A stretch of DNA of 64,000 bases from Salipiger bermudensis (lineage in GTDB: Bacteria; Pseudomonadota; Alphaproteobacteria; Rhodobacterales; Rhodobacteraceae), in assembly GCF_019801965.1 (NCBI RefSeq), contig NZ_JAHVIA010000010.1, forward strand, positions 124,001-188,000, given 5' to 3'. A program made the translations under genes and the position numbers. The notes beneath the pieces were generated by a model. That model was not told where the DNA came from, searched no databases, and was given only the letters and a program-made list of their open reading frames with translations. This document shows, piece by piece, positions 55,460 through 64,000 of this stretch (within the stretch, counting starts at the first letter, position 1; each line of letters opens with the position of its first letter).

Positions 55460-56914
55460 ATGCCGGTACTCTGGCTCATCCTGATCGTGCTCGCGCTAGC
55501 GGTTGCCGGCTTCATCGCCGGCCGCCTCCGCGTGACCTCCGCCGGCGCCGAGCGCCCGCATTCCCTTCCGAACTACTATGGCTGGAACGTCGCCATGAAG
55601 GTGATGGCGCCGGCCTTCCTCGCGCTGGTGGTCTGGCTGCTGGTGCAGCCGATGCTGGTCGATCGCCAGGTGACCGCTGGGCTCGGCGAGGGCGCCGTGC
55701 CCGAGGGCTCGACGCTGGGGCTGGTGATGTCCGACGTGCGCCGGGTGGCGGGCGGTCTCGACACCGCGGTGAGCCGTGGCCTGATCACCGCCGGTGACGC
55801 CGACGCCATGAGCGCCGCGGACTCCGACGTGCGCAGCCTGCTGGGCGAGGCCGGCGTGGCGCTTGGCTCCGATGTCAGCCCCGAGGTGCTCGAGGCAGCG
55901 CAGGACTATCGCGCGATGAACAGCGCCGGCAATTTCTGGCGCAGCGCAGTGGTGATCCTGCTGGCTGTTGGCGGGCTGGTCTGGGGCGTGGCACAATCGA
56001 ACCGCGACTTCCGCGCCCGCAACGCCGTCGAGACCGGCATCCGCATGATCCTGCTCGCCGCCGCCTCCATCGCGATCCTGACCACCATCGGCATCGTGCT
56101 CTCGCTGGTCGGCAACACCTGGAATTTCTTCCAGGTCTACCCCGCCTCGAAGTTCTTCGGCTCCTTCACCTGGTCGCCCTCCTTCGGCGGCGGCTCCGAG
56201 CTCGGCATCTGGCCGCTGCTCTGGGGCACGCTTTACATCTCCTTCATCGCGCTCGTCGTGGCGGTCCCGATCGGCCTCTTCGCTGCCGTCTACCTGTCGG
56301 AATATGCCGGGCCGAAGATGCGCGCCTGGGCCAAGCCGCTGCTCGAGGTGCTCGCCGGCATCCCGACGATCGTCTACGGTCTCTTCGCGCTGCTGACCGT
56401 CGGGCCGCTGCTGCTGACCGTGTTCGGCCGCGACGGGCTGGGCTGGATGCAGGCCGGCACCGCGGTGATGACCGCGGGTCTGGTGATGGGCATCATGCTG
56501 ATCCCCTTCGTCAGCTCGCTCTCCGACGATATCATCAACGCCGTGCCGCAATCGCTGCGGGATGGCTCCTACGGCCTGGGTGCGACCCAGTCCGAGACCA
56601 TCAAGCAGGTGATCCTGCCGGCGGCGCTGCCGGGCATCGTGGGCGCGGTGCTGCTCGCGGCCTCGCGCGCCATCGGCGAAACCATGATCGTGGTGTTCGG
56701 GGCAGGGGCCGCGGCGCGGCTCTCGCTCAACCCGTTCGACGCCATGACCACCGTCACCGCCAAGATCGTCAGCCAGCTCACCGGCGACGCCGACTTCGCC
56801 TCGCCCGAGGCACTGGTGGCCTTCGCCCTCGGCATGACGCTCTTCATCATCACGCTGGGGCTCAACGTCTTCGCCCTCTACATCGTGCGCAAATACCGGG
56901 AGCAGTACGAATGA
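55460..56914 (+). CDS. pstC: phosphate ABC transporter permease PstC
   Basis: 484 residues, longer than E. coli PstC (319). The extra N-terminal part (about 1-200) has two or three membrane segments and an extracytoplasmic stretch. The conserved permease core begins near 215; the coupling loop EVLAGIPTIVYGLFAL and the later LRDGSYGLGATQSETIKQVI are typical. GGGGGG lies just before the ATG. The stop overlaps pstA as ATGA. Confidence 0.95.
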   Translation: MPVLWLILIVLALAVAGFIAGRLRVTSAGAERPHSLPNYYGWNVAMKVMAPAFLALVVWLLVQPMLVDRQVTAGLGEGAVPEGSTLGLVMSDVRRVAGGLDTAVSRGLITAGDADAMSAADSDVRSLLGEAGVALGSDVSPEVLEAAQDYRAMNSAGNFWRSAVVILLAVGGLVWGVAQSNRDFRARNAVETGIRMILLAAASIAILTTIGIVLSLVGNTWNFFQVYPASKFFGSFTWSPSFGGGSELGIWPLLWGTLYISFIALVVAVPIGLFAAVYLSEYAGPKMRAWAKPLLEVLAGIPTIVYGLFALLTVGPLLLTVFGRDGLGWMQAGTAVMTAGLVMGIMLIPFVSSLSDDIINAVPQSLRDGSYGLGATQSETIKQVILPAALPGIVGAVLLAASRAIGETMIVVFGAGAAARLSLNPFDAMTTVTAKIVSQLTGDADFASPEALVAFALGMTLFIITLGLNVFALYIVRKYREQYE

Positions 56915-58260
56915 CCGACGCGACCTCTCAGGGCGCCGCCCGTCCCCGAACCAGCCTGACCGCAGCCGACAAACGCACCCAGCGCCGCAACGCCGCCGAA
57001 AAGCGCTTCCGCCTCTACGGGCTCGCCGCCATCGGCGCGGGGATGTTCTTCCTCGTGGTGCTGCTGAGCTCGATCATCGGCAACGGTATCGGCGCGTTCC
57101 AGCAGACCTTCATCGAGGTGCCGGTCTACCTGGACCCGGCCAAGCTCGACAAGAACGGCAACCGCGACCCGGCGGAAATGGCCAAGGTCTCGACCTTCGG
57201 TTACAACCCGCTGATCCAGGACAGCCTCTACCAGCTGGTACAGGACAAGGGCATCGCCACCGAATACGAAGACGGCGGCGACATGAAGGCGCTGATCTCG
57301 GCCTCCGCCGCGGCGCAGCTGCGTGACCGCGTGCTCGCCAACCCCGATCTGGTCGGCGAAACCGTCGAGTTCGAGATCCTCGCCGCCTCGCGCGTCGACG
57401 GCTACCTCAAGGACCGTGTCACCCGCGACAGCATCACCGAGGACAAGAACATCGATGCGGGCCACCTCGATCTGGTCGACGCGCTGCTCGAGGACGGCAC
57501 CGTCCACAAGAGCTTCAACCTGGCCTTCATCACCGGCTCCGACGCCTCCGAGAGCCGTCCCGAGCAGGCCGGCCTCGGCGTGTCGATGTTGGGCTCGCTG
57601 TTCATGATGCTGGTGGTGCTGTTCCTGGCGCTGCCGATCGGCGTTGCCGCCTCGATCTACCTCGAGGAATTCGCGCCGCAGAACAAGTTCACCGATTTCA
57701 TCGAGGTCAACATCTCGAACCTCGCAGCGGTGCCCTCGATCGTCTTCGGTATTCTCGGCCTCGCGGCCTTCATCCAATTCGCTCACCTGCCGCAATCGGC
57801 ACCGCTGGTCGGCGGCCTGACGCTGACGCTGATGACCCTGCCGACCATCGTGATCTCGACCCGCGCCTCGCTCAAGGCGGTGCCGCCGTCGATCCGCGAC
57901 GCCGCGCTCGGGGTCGGCGCCTCGAAGATGCAGTCGGTGTTCCACCACGTGCTGCCGCTCGCCATGCCCGGCATCCTGACCGGGACCATCATCGGCCTGG
58001 CGCAGGCGCTCGGCGAGACCGCGCCGCTGCTGCTGATCGGCATGGTCGGCTACATCGCCACCAACTACCCGGACGGGATCATCTCGGGCTTCATGTCGCC
58101 GAACTCGGCGATGCCCGCGCAGATCTACGAATGGGCCAAGCGCGCCGACCCCGCCTATTACGAACGGGCCTGGGGCGGCATCATCATCCTGCTCGTGTTC
58201 CTGCTGGTCATGAACGTGATCGCCATCGTCCTGCGCCGCAAGTTCGAGCGCCGGTGGTGA
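56911..58260 (+). CDS. pstA: phosphate ABC transporter permease PstA
   Basis: 449 residues, again with a long extension compared with E. coli (296). After the first membrane segment (about 32-52) a periplasmic insertion of about 160 residues precedes the permease core starting near residue 225. EEFAPQNKFTDFIEVNISNL and AVPSIVFGILGLA are the conserved blocks. It pairs with PstC to form the channel. The start overlaps pstC by 4 nt. Confidence 0.95.
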   Translation: MTDATSQGAARPRTSLTAADKRTQRRNAAEKRFRLYGLAAIGAGMFFLVVLLSSIIGNGIGAFQQTFIEVPVYLDPAKLDKNGNRDPAEMAKVSTFGYNPLIQDSLYQLVQDKGIATEYEDGGDMKALISASAAAQLRDRVLANPDLVGETVEFEILAASRVDGYLKDRVTRDSITEDKNIDAGHLDLVDALLEDGTVHKSFNLAFITGSDASESRPEQAGLGVSMLGSLFMMLVVLFLALPIGVAASIYLEEFAPQNKFTDFIEVNISNLAAVPSIVFGILGLAAFIQFAHLPQSAPLVGGLTLTLMTLPTIVISTRASLKAVPPSIRDAALGVGASKMQSVFHHVLPLAMPGILTGTIIGLAQALGETAPLLLIGMVGYIATNYPDGIISGFMSPNSAMPAQIYEWAKRADPAYYERAWGGIIILLVFLLVMNVIAIVLRRKFERRW

Positions 58261-58296
58261 CGATGAGCGACAATCTCGGTAAGGGGAAGTGAACCC

Positions 58297-59094
58297 ATGT
58301 ATGATGCACCGTTGAGGAAGACCGACGTGGAAGCCAACGAAATCAAGATCTCCGCCAAGGATGTCCAAGTTTATTACGGCGAGAACCACGCCATCAAGGA
58401 CGTGTCCGTCGAGCTGCAGGACAAGACCGTCACCGCCTTCATCGGACCGTCGGGCTGCGGCAAGTCGACCTTCCTGCGCTGCCTGAACCGGATGAACGAC
58501 ACCATCGACATCTGCCGCGTCGAGGGGCTGATCTCGCTCGATGGAGAGGACATCTACGACAAGCGCGTCGATCCGGTGCAGCTGCGCGCCAAGGTGGGCA
58601 TGGTGTTCCAGAAGCCGAACCCGTTCCCCAAGTCGATCTACGACAACGTGGCCTATGGCCCGCGCATCCATGGCCTCGCCAAGACCAAAGCCGATCTCGA
58701 CGAGATCGTCGAGAAGGCGCTGCGCCGCGGCGCGATCTGGAACGAAGTGAAAGACCGTCTGCACGCGCCCGGCACCGGCCTCTCGGGCGGCCAGCAGCAG
58801 CGCCTGTGCATCGCGCGCGCCGTTGCCACCGAGCCGGAAGTGCTGCTGATGGACGAGCCCTGCTCGGCGCTCGACCCGATCGCCACGGCGCAGGTCGAGG
58901 AGCTGATCGACGAGCTGCGCACCAACTACTCGGTGGTGATCGTGACCCACTCGATGCAACAGGCCGCGCGCGTCAGCCAGAAGACCGCGTTCTTCCACCT
59001 CGGTCATCTCGTGGAATACGGCGAGACCAGCCAGATCTTCACCAACCCCGTGGACTCGCGCACCGAGTCCTATATCACCGGACGGATCGGATAA
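58297..59094 (+). CDS. pstB: phosphate ABC transporter ATPase PstB
   Basis: 265 residues. Walker [10 protein letters not shown] near residue 50, signature [14 protein letters not shown] near 164, Walker [13 protein letters not shown] and the switch histidine [14 protein letters not shown]. It powers phosphate import through PstCA and takes part in signalling to PhoR. The ATG at 58297 follows the pstA stop by 36 nt. Confidence 0.97.
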   Translation: MYDAPLRKTDVEANEIKISAKDVQVYYGENHAIKDVSVELQDKTVTAFIGPSGCGKSTFLRCLNRMNDTIDICRVEGLISLDGEDIYDKRVDPVQLRAKVGMVFQKPNPFPKSIYDNVAYGPRIHGLAKTKADLDEIVEKALRRGAIWNEVKDRLHAPGTGLSGGQQQRLCIARAVATEPEVLLMDEPCSALDPIATAQVEELIDELRTNYSVVIVTHSMQQAARVSQKTAFFHLGHLVEYGETSQIFTNPVDSRTESYITGRIG

Positions 59095-59097
59095 GTC

Positions 59098-59823
59098 ATG
59101 AGCGATCTCAAGCACCACATTGCCACCGCCTTCGATCGCGATCTCGAGGGCATCCAGGCCCAGATCCTCAAGATGGGCGGGCTGGTCGAGGCCGCGATCC
59201 ACGATTCCGCCAAGTCGCTGGAGACCCGCGACGAGGAGCTGGCCGAGCAGGTCCGCAAGGGCGACAAGGCCATCGACGAGATGGAGGAGATCCTCAACGA
59301 GGAGGCCGCCCGCGTCATCGCGCTGCGCCAGCCCGCCGCCAGCGACCTGCGCGTCGTGCTGTCGGTGATGCGCATGTCGGCCAACCTCGAGCGCATCGGC
59401 GATTTGTCGAAGAACATGGCCAAGCGCACCACGGTTCTGGCCCAGATGAGCCAGATCAACGGTTCGACCACCGCGCTGCGCCGCATGGCCCGCGATGTGG
59501 AGATGATGCTCAAGGACGCGCTCGACGCCTATATCAAGCGCGACGAGGCGCTGGCCCGCGACGTCATCGAGCGCGATGCCGATGTCGACCAGATGTACAA
59601 CACGCTGTTCCGCGAGTTCCTGACTTTCATGCTGGAAGACCCGCGCAACATCACCTCGTGCATGCACCTGCATTTCATCGCCAAGAACATCGAGCGCATG
59701 GGCGACCACGTGACGGCGATCGCCGAGCAGGTGATCTTCCTTGCCACCGGCGAGAAACCCGAGGGCGTGCGGATCAAGGAAGACCGCACGTCGAGCGACC
59801 CGGCGCTGAGCGCCGACCTCTAA
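59098..59823 (+). CDS. phoU: phosphate signalling protein PhoU
   Basis: 241 residues made of two three-helix PhoU repeats. LRVVLSVMRMSANLERIGDL in the first repeat and HFIAKNIERMGDHVTAIAEQ in the second carry the metal-binding E(X)3D-type motif. It links Pst transport state to PhoR and lowers PhoB activation at high phosphate. It begins 3 nt after pstB. Confidence 0.96.
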   Translation: MSDLKHHIATAFDRDLEGIQAQILKMGGLVEAAIHDSAKSLETRDEELAEQVRKGDKAIDEMEEILNEEAARVIALRQPAASDLRVVLSVMRMSANLERIGDLSKNMAKRTTVLAQMSQINGSTTALRRMARDVEMMLKDALDAYIKRDEALARDVIERDADVDQMYNTLFREFLTFMLEDPRNITSCMHLHFIAKNIERMGDHVTAIAEQVIFLATGEKPEGVRIKEDRTSSDPALSADL

Positions 59824-59837
59824 GGCGGAGAAAGACC

Positions 59838-60527
59838 ATGTCGGCAGATCAGCCCACCGTTCTGGTCGTCGAGGATGAAGCCTCGCAGCGCGAAGTTCTT
59901 CGCTACAACCTGGAAGCCGAGGGCTTCCGCGTCGCCGCCGCCGGAAATGGCGAGGAAGCCCTCGTCATGCTCGACGAGGAAGAGCCCGATGTCATCGTGC
60001 TCGACTGGATGCTGCCCAACCTCTCGGGCATCGAGGTCTGCCGCCAGATCAAGACCCGCCCCGAGACACGGGGCGTTCCGGTCATCATGCTCTCGGCGCG
60101 CTCGGAAGAGATCGACCGGGTGCGCGGGCTCGAGACCGGGGCCGACGACTACGTGGTGAAACCCTACAGCCTGCGCGAGCTGATGGCGCGGGTGAAGGCG
60201 CAGCTGCGCCGGGCGCGCCCGGCGGCGGCGGGCCTGCGGCTCGAGTATGACGACATCATCCTCGACGCCGAAACCCACCGGGTGACCCGCGACGGGCAGG
60301 AGCTGAAGCTCGGTCCGACCGAGTTCCGGCTGCTCTCGACCTTCATGGAAAAGCCCGGCCGCGTATGGTCGCGCGAGCAGCTGCTCGACCGGGTCTGGGG
60401 GCGCGACATCTATGTCGACACCCGCACCGTCGACGTCCATATCGGGCGGCTGCGCAAGGCGCTTGGCGTCCACGGCGGCGGCGATCCGCTGCGCACGGTG
60501 CGTGGCGCGGGCTACGCCCTCGGCTGA
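59838..60527 (+). CDS. phoB: phosphate-regulon response regulator PhoB
   Basis: 229 residues. The receiver domain has the acidic pocket VVEDE, phospho-acceptor Asp56 (VIVLDWMLP) and Lys in VVKPYSLREL. The OmpR-type winged helix ends with TVDVHIGRLRKALG and GAGYALG. It binds Pho boxes such as that at 54211-54239. Fourteen nt separate it from phoU. It is the last gene of the operon, while phoR lies upstream beyond an inserted gene. Confidence 0.96.
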   Translation: MSADQPTVLVVEDEASQREVLRYNLEAEGFRVAAAGNGEEALVMLDEEEPDVIVLDWMLPNLSGIEVCRQIKTRPETRGVPVIMLSARSEEIDRVRGLETGADDYVVKPYSLRELMARVKAQLRRARPAAAGLRLEYDDIILDAETHRVTRDGQELKLGPTEFRLLSTFMEKPGRVWSREQLLDRVWGRDIYVDTRTVDVHIGRLRKALGVHGGGDPLRTVRGAGYALG

Positions 60528-60538
60528 GCGTTCAGGCT

Positions 60539-60565
60539 GACAGGCGGGTCGCAGGCCCGCCCGTC
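60539..60565. terminator. candidate hairpin between phoB and HhH gene
   Basis: GAC-A-GGCGGG pairs with CCCGCC-C-GTC with one mismatch between convergent genes. No T tract, so terminator function is uncertain. Confidence 0.35.
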
Positions 60566-60576
60566 AGGCGCCTTGC

Positions 60577-61290
60577 TCAGCTCTTCTTCTTTTTCTTGGA
60601 TTTCTTGTCGGCCTTGAGGGCCTTCGCGGCCTCGGCCTTTTTCTTCTGCTTCTTTGCAGCGGCCTTGTTCAGCTTGGCTTTCTCGGACTTTTCGCTCTTC
60701 TTGCCCTTCGACGTCTTCTTGTCCTTGGCCGCCTTGCCGTATTTGCCGTCCTTTCCGGGTCTCTTCTTCTTCGGCTTGGCGTCCTTCTTCGAGGGCTTGG
60801 CCTTCTTCTCGGCCTTGCCCTTCGCCTTGCCGCTGCCGGGCGTGAGCGTCTGCGTGGGCTCCGGCTCGGGCAGGGGATCGTTGACCGCGAGCGGGCTGTC
60901 GGGGTCGGGCTCGGGCATCAGGCGCGCCGCCTCGGCGGGCGCCTCGGCTTCCTCGAGCTTGTCGTCTCCGGGGGTCCCGGGGGCCGGGGCGGCCTCGGTC
61001 TCGGCGGTGCGCGGCGCGGGCGCGGGATCGGTGGCCAGGCTGTCGACCGCCGCCGCGATCAGGCTCTGGGCGCGGGGCAGCCTTGTGCGGGGCAGGGCGG
61101 TCAGGCGCTCCGGATCTGCCCCGGCCAGCGCCTCGGCGCTGTCGATGCCGAGCTCGCGGATCTGCGCCGCGAGGGCGGGTCCGATGCCTCGGACGGAAGT
61201 CAGGTCTGTCAAAACGATCTCCAGGTGATAGGAATGCTCAGGCGCAGGCAATGCCGGTGACGATGCGTCAGAAACCGCTGGCTTGTCCAC
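60577..61290 (-). CDS. helix-hairpin-helix protein with lysine-rich tail
   Basis: 237 residues in three parts. A helix-hairpin-helix region (about 28-75) has DLTSVRGIGPALAAQIRELG, a DNA-binding-type motif. A Pro/Glu/Ala-rich acidic linker follows (about 85-148). The last 90 residues are mainly Lys with Ala/Gly, ending KADKKSKKKKKS. The layout resembles histone H1-like nucleoid proteins. The start is GTG at 61290 (GGAA upstream). Function unknown; binding to DNA or RNA is a fair inference. Confidence 0.75.
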   Translation of the reverse strand: MDKPAVSDASSPALPAPEHSYHLEIVLTDLTSVRGIGPALAAQIRELGIDSAEALAGADPERLTALPRTRLPRAQSLIAAAVDSLATDPAPAPRTAETEAAPAPGTPGDDKLEEAEAPAEAARLMPEPDPDSPLAVNDPLPEPEPTQTLTPGSGKAKGKAEKKAKPSKKDAKPKKKRPGKDGKYGKAAKDKKTSKGKKSEKSEKAKLNKAAAKKQKKKAEAAKALKADKKSKKKKKS

Positions 61291-61306
61291 AAGGTTCCGT
61301 CAGGGC

Positions 61307-61335
61307 TTGCGCTTGTCGCGCCGACCGCTTATAGG
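61307..61335 (+). promoter_or_regulatory. promoter of rpsB-tsf
   Basis: TTGCGC at 61307 and TATAGG at 61330 are separated by 17 bp, a good housekeeping-sigma promoter for an alphaproteobacterium, about 120 nt upstream of rpsB. Confidence 0.6.
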
Positions 61336-61347
61336 CGCGCACACGAA

Positions 61348-61387
61348 CCCCGCAGGCGGGGTCGGGCCTATGGGGGAGACATCCCCA
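61348..61387 (+). promoter_or_regulatory. rpsB leader hairpins
   Basis: Two stem-loops follow the promoter: CCCCG/CGGGG at 61348-61361 and TGGGG/CCCCA at 61371-61387. Such structured leaders often mediate autoregulation by ribosomal protein S2; not shown here. Confidence 0.4.
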
Positions 61388-61458
61388 CAGCGTCCACCGG
61401 TTGCCCCATTTCGGGTCAAGCCCCCGCCGAGGATATGAAACCGGAAAGGATATAGGAC

Positions 61459-62226
61459 ATGGCTCTTCCCGAGTTCTCCATGCGCCAGCTGCTTGAAGCA
61501 GGCGTGCACTTTGGCCACCAGACGCAGCGCTGGAATCCCCGCATGGGCGAGTTCATCTACGGTGCGCGCAACGGCATCCACATTCTCGACCTGACCCAGA
61601 CCGTGCCGATGCTCGACGCGGCGCTGAACGTCATCCGCGAGACCGTTGCCAAGGGCGGCCGCGTGCTGTTCGTCGGCACCAAGCGTCAGGCAGCCCAGCC
61701 GATCGCCGAAGCGGCCGAGAAGTGCGCCCAGTACTACATGAACCACCGCTGGCTCGGCGGCACGCTGACCAACTGGCAGACCGTTTCGCAGTCGATCAAC
61801 CGCCTCAAGGCGATCGACGAGCAGATGGAAGCCGGTGCTGAAGGCCTCACCAAGAAAGAGCGCCTCGGCATGGAGCGCGAGCAGGCCAAGCTGCAGGCAT
61901 CGCTCGGCGGCATCCGCGAGATGGGCGGCCTGCCCGAACTGCTCTTCGTCATCGACGTCAAGAAAGAGCAGCTCGCCATCGCCGAAGCCAAGAAGCTGGG
62001 CATCCCGGTCGTCGCCGTCGTCGACACCAACTGCTCGCCCGAGGGTGTCGACTACATCATCCCCGGCAACGATGACGCCGCCCGCGCCATCGCGCTCTAC
62101 TGCGACCTCGTGAGCCGCGCAGCCCTCGACGGCATGACCGGCCAGATGGAAGCCGCAGGCGTCGACCTGGGCGCTCTGGAAGACGCACCGGCAGAAGAGC
62201 TGCTGGCCGGCGCCGGCCAGAACTGA
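61459..62226 (+). CDS. rpsB: 30S ribosomal protein S2
   Basis: 255 residues. [20 protein letters not shown] at the start and [14 protein letters not shown] in the middle are universal S2 blocks. S2 sits on the small subunit near S1. GGAAAGGA lies upstream of the ATG. It is followed by tsf, the standard rpsB-tsf operon order. Confidence 0.98.
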   Translation: MALPEFSMRQLLEAGVHFGHQTQRWNPRMGEFIYGARNGIHILDLTQTVPMLDAALNVIRETVAKGGRVLFVGTKRQAAQPIAEAAEKCAQYYMNHRWLGGTLTNWQTVSQSINRLKAIDEQMEAGAEGLTKKERLGMEREQAKLQASLGGIREMGGLPELLFVIDVKKEQLAIAEAKKLGIPVVAVVDTNCSPEGVDYIIPGNDDAARAIALYCDLVSRAALDGMTGQMEAAGVDLGALEDAPAEELLAGAGQN

Positions 62227-62324
62227 TCCGGCGCTGTCGCGAAAGCGTCACGCAAGCATGACATGAGCGGCGAGGCCCGGGGCAGGGCCTGCCGCACAAG
62301 ACCATTCGAGAGGGAGCCAAGCAC

Positions 62325-63200
62325 ATGGCGATCACTGCTGCACAGGTGAAAGAACTGCGCGAGATGACCGGCGCAGGCATGATGGATGCCAAGAAGGCGC
62401 TGACCGAGACCGACGGCGACATGGAAGCCGCCATCGACTGGCTGCGCACCAAGGGCCTCGCCAAGGCCGCCAAGAAATCCGGCCGCACCGCCGCCGAGGG
62501 CCTCGTGGCCGTCGAGGTGAACGGTGGCGTGGGCGTCGCCGTCGAGGTCAACGCCGAGACCGACTTCGTTGCCAAGAACGCCGAGTTCCAGGGCATGGTG
62601 TCGGACATCGCCAAGGCCGCGACCGGCGTGGACAGCGTCGAAGCGCTGGCCGATGCCGAGATCGGTGGCAAGAAGGTCTCCGAGGTCATCACCGACAAGA
62701 TCGCCAAGATCGGCGAGAACATGACCCTGCGCCGCATGGCGAAGATCGAGGGCGACGTGGTCTCGACCTACGTGCACAACGCCGCCGCTCCGGGCCTCGG
62801 CCAGATCGGCGTTCTGGTTGCGCTCAAGGGCGGTGACGACGCGTTCGGCAAGCAGGTCGCGATGCACATCGCAGCTGCCAACCCGGCCTCGCTGTCGGAA
62901 GCCGACCTCGACCCGGCTGTTGTCGAGAAGGAGCGTCAGGTCCAGATCGATATCGCCAAGGAATCCGGCAAGCCGGACGCCGTCATCGAGAAGATGATCG
63001 TCGGCCGCATGAAGAAGTTCCTCGCCGAGGTGACCCTGCTGGGCCAGCAATTCGTCATCAACCCCGACCTGACCGTCGAGAAGGCCGCCGAAGAAGCCGG
63101 CGCGACCATCGTGGGCTTCGTCCGCATGCAGGTTGGTGAAGGCATCGAGAAAGAGAAAGAGGATTTCGCAGCCGAGGTTGCGAAGGCCGCTCAGGGCTGA
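62325..63200 (+). CDS. tsf: elongation factor Ts
   Basis: 291 residues, the usual length. It exchanges GDP for GTP on EF-Tu. The N-terminal UBA-like module ([18 protein letters not shown]) precedes the core with TDFVAKN. GGGAGCC is upstream of the ATG. It lies 98 nt after rpsB and is closed by a strong terminator. Confidence 0.98.
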   Translation: MAITAAQVKELREMTGAGMMDAKKALTETDGDMEAAIDWLRTKGLAKAAKKSGRTAAEGLVAVEVNGGVGVAVEVNAETDFVAKNAEFQGMVSDIAKAATGVDSVEALADAEIGGKKVSEVITDKIAKIGENMTLRRMAKIEGDVVSTYVHNAAAPGLGQIGVLVALKGGDDAFGKQVAMHIAAANPASLSEADLDPAVVEKERQVQIDIAKESGKPDAVIEKMIVGRMKKFLAEVTLLGQQFVINPDLTVEKAAEEAGATIVGFVRMQVGEGIEKEKEDFAAEVAKAAQG

Positions 63201-63239
63201 TCAGCCCCGAAAGGTATCTTTCGAATGTACGAAAAGACA

Positions 63240-63266
63240 GGAGCCGCCCAATGGGCGGCTCCTTTT
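63240..63266 (+). terminator. Rho-independent terminator of rpsB-tsf
   Basis: GGAGCCGCCC pairs with GGGCGGCTCC round a 3-nt loop, followed by TTTT. Confidence 0.93.
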
Positions 63267-63330
63267 GGTTCCTGGTGTCGGCTCCCCGCACGGTTGGGGA
63301 TGATTAGAGGAGCCTCAACAGGAGGGCGCC

Positions 63331-63415
63331 GAGGGGGCTCTCGCCAAAATTGCTCGAGCCCCTCCCAGCTCCGGTTTACACCGGGAGAACGCCAGAGCCC
63401 TCGAAATCGCGAGGG
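63331..63415. other. three consecutive GC-rich stem-loops, candidate ncRNA
   Basis: Stems are GAGGGGGCTC/GAGCCCCTC (63331-63364, one bulge), CCGGT/ACCGG (63371-63384) and CCCTCG/CGAGGG (63398-63415). They lie in the 400-nt gap between the tsf terminator and luxR. The rest of the gap (63416-63675) turns AT-rich and shows no supported gene. Confidence 0.35.
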
Positions 63416-63626
63416 ATGGGTCCTCATGTTCCATGGCCAAAGCCACCACTCACGGAACAGAGATACAATCGCAATTAACGCTTCGTCAGGGAAGTCTGGG
63501 ATACCTGACCCCGAGATTTTTTCACCAAATCTGGGAAAATCACCTAGATAGATTTCAAAATGATAAATTTAGAGCGAAGGAAAGGCAAATATAGTGCGGG
63601 ATTTGGAGGCGGTCTTCTCCTCCTAA

Positions 63627-63640
63627 AGTCGAATTCGACT
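63627..63640. promoter_or_regulatory. 14-bp palindrome near the 3' end of luxR
   Basis: AGTCGAATTCGACT is fully self-complementary. It lies 36 nt beyond the luxR stop, so it is not in the luxR promoter; it might act on rightward or neighbouring transcription, or as a weak terminator stem. Confidence 0.3.
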
Positions 63641-63675
63641 CGACTTGACCGTTCAGTTTTGATCTCTTCCAGTGT

Positions 63676-64000
63676 TCAGATATCGATGACGAACATCTGA
63701 TTCTGGAAGGCGGCCTTGGCGACCGCCTGAGCCGTCGTCTCCACGTTCAGCGCCTCACGCGCCAATCTCAGATGTTTCTCGATCGTGGCCTGGGTCAATC
63801 CCATGATCGCCGCGATATCCTGCATCGTCTTGCCGTCACCGACCCATTCCAGGGCCTCGCGCTGGCGCTTGGTCAGGGTCTGGTTGGGCGGGATGTAGGG
63901 CAGGGTGAGGATCTTGAGGTGCAGCAGGTTGTTCATCAGCATGATGTCATCGCCATGCCTGTCCCAGGTGGCGTCGATCTCGTGCTGCTGCAGGCCCGGG
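63676..64000 (-). CDS. LuxR-family autoinducer-binding transcriptional regulator (C-terminal part)
   Basis: The C-terminal 108 residues of a gene cut by the right edge; the frame is open to the edge. The LuxR-type helix-turn-helix is clear: LTKRQREALEWVGDGKTMQD then IAAIMGLTQATIEKHLRLAR. The residues before it (LQQHEIDATWDRHGDDIMLM) belong to the end of the autoinducer-binding domain. Such proteins bind acyl-homoserine lactones and control quorum-sensing genes. The synthase gene, if present, is outside the window. Confidence 0.88.
   Translation of the reverse strand, partial: PGLQQHEIDATWDRHGDDIMLMNNLLHLKILTLPYIPPNQTLTKRQREALEWVGDGKTMQDIAAIMGLTQATIEKHLRLAREALNVETTAQAVAKAAFQNQMFVIDI

Noticed and set aside
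63225-63551. 108-codon plus-strand frame after tsf
   Set aside because: It begins inside the tsf terminator, has no ribosome site and covers the hairpin-rich stretch; composition is not protein-like.
63676-64000. Truncated luxR pseudogene
   Set aside because: The gene is cut by the window edge, and the frame is open to that edge, so there is no evidence of decay.

Overview
This 64 kb window is GC-rich chromosomal DNA of an alphaproteobacterium, most likely a marine member of the Rhodobacterales (Roseobacter group). Supporting points are the families typical of that group (DUF6477, DUF6456, Usg-like, Hint-domain surface proteins), a MetR/MetF pair, an Asp-rich (Mg-type) HemB, short genes joined by ATGA overlaps, and several compatible-solute genes. 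It reads as core chromosome: no rRNA, tRNA, insertion sequence, prophage or CRISPR array was found. Genes are cut at both edges: a Hint-type N-terminus on the left and a LuxR-type quorum-sensing regulator on the right.

Layout. 1-6 kb: partial Hint-type protein, metA with a lipoprotein hydrolase, a P-loop ATPase, a FadL-type porin, and a monooxygenase/EamA exporter pair. 6-13 kb: guaA, a small membrane protein, two tandem DUF2270 membrane proteins, an MttB-like methyltransferase, DUF6477, and a DUF6456 HTH protein preceded by DnaA-box and CtrA-like sites. 13-16 kb: eda and a glucosyl-3-phosphoglycerate synthase/phosphatase pair. 16-19 kb: a membrane protein, metF divergent from metR, a cold-shock protein and an ArsC-like protein. 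19.2-21.8 kb: a bufferin-type RiPP operon (bufA, bufB, bufC, doxX). 22-33 kb: thrS, a small secreted protein, an amidohydrolase, an M48 protease, gyrA, a Usg-like protein, a SYLF lipoprotein, hemB and a membrane protein. 33-40 kb: mfd, an endonuclease/phosphatase-fold protein, and a GH13_18 sugar phosphorylase behind a LacI-type operator. 40-48 kb: a cadherin-like/Hint surface protein, a DUF4174 protein, and an overlapping gpsA-phosphatase-ggpS operon divergent from galU. 48-52 kb: a PAS protein, yicC-gmk-gamma-carbonic anhydrase, and a zinc-ribbon protein. 52-60.5 kb: the phosphate regulon phoR, pstSCAB, phoU, phoB with three Pho-box half-sites. 60.5-64 kb: a lysine-rich HhH protein, rpsB-tsf, an intergenic stretch with hairpins, and the partial luxR.

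Systems. Three carbohydrate modules fit osmoadaptation. GpgS plus its phosphatase would make glucosylglycerate. GpsA, a HAD phosphatase and GgpS would make glucosylglycerol, with GalU supplying nucleotide sugar next door. The GH13_18 phosphorylase could recycle one of these solutes. The bufferin operon would make an oxidatively modified, cysteine-based, metal-binding exported peptide. The pho cluster is a complete phosphate sensing and uptake system, interrupted by one unrelated convergent gene.
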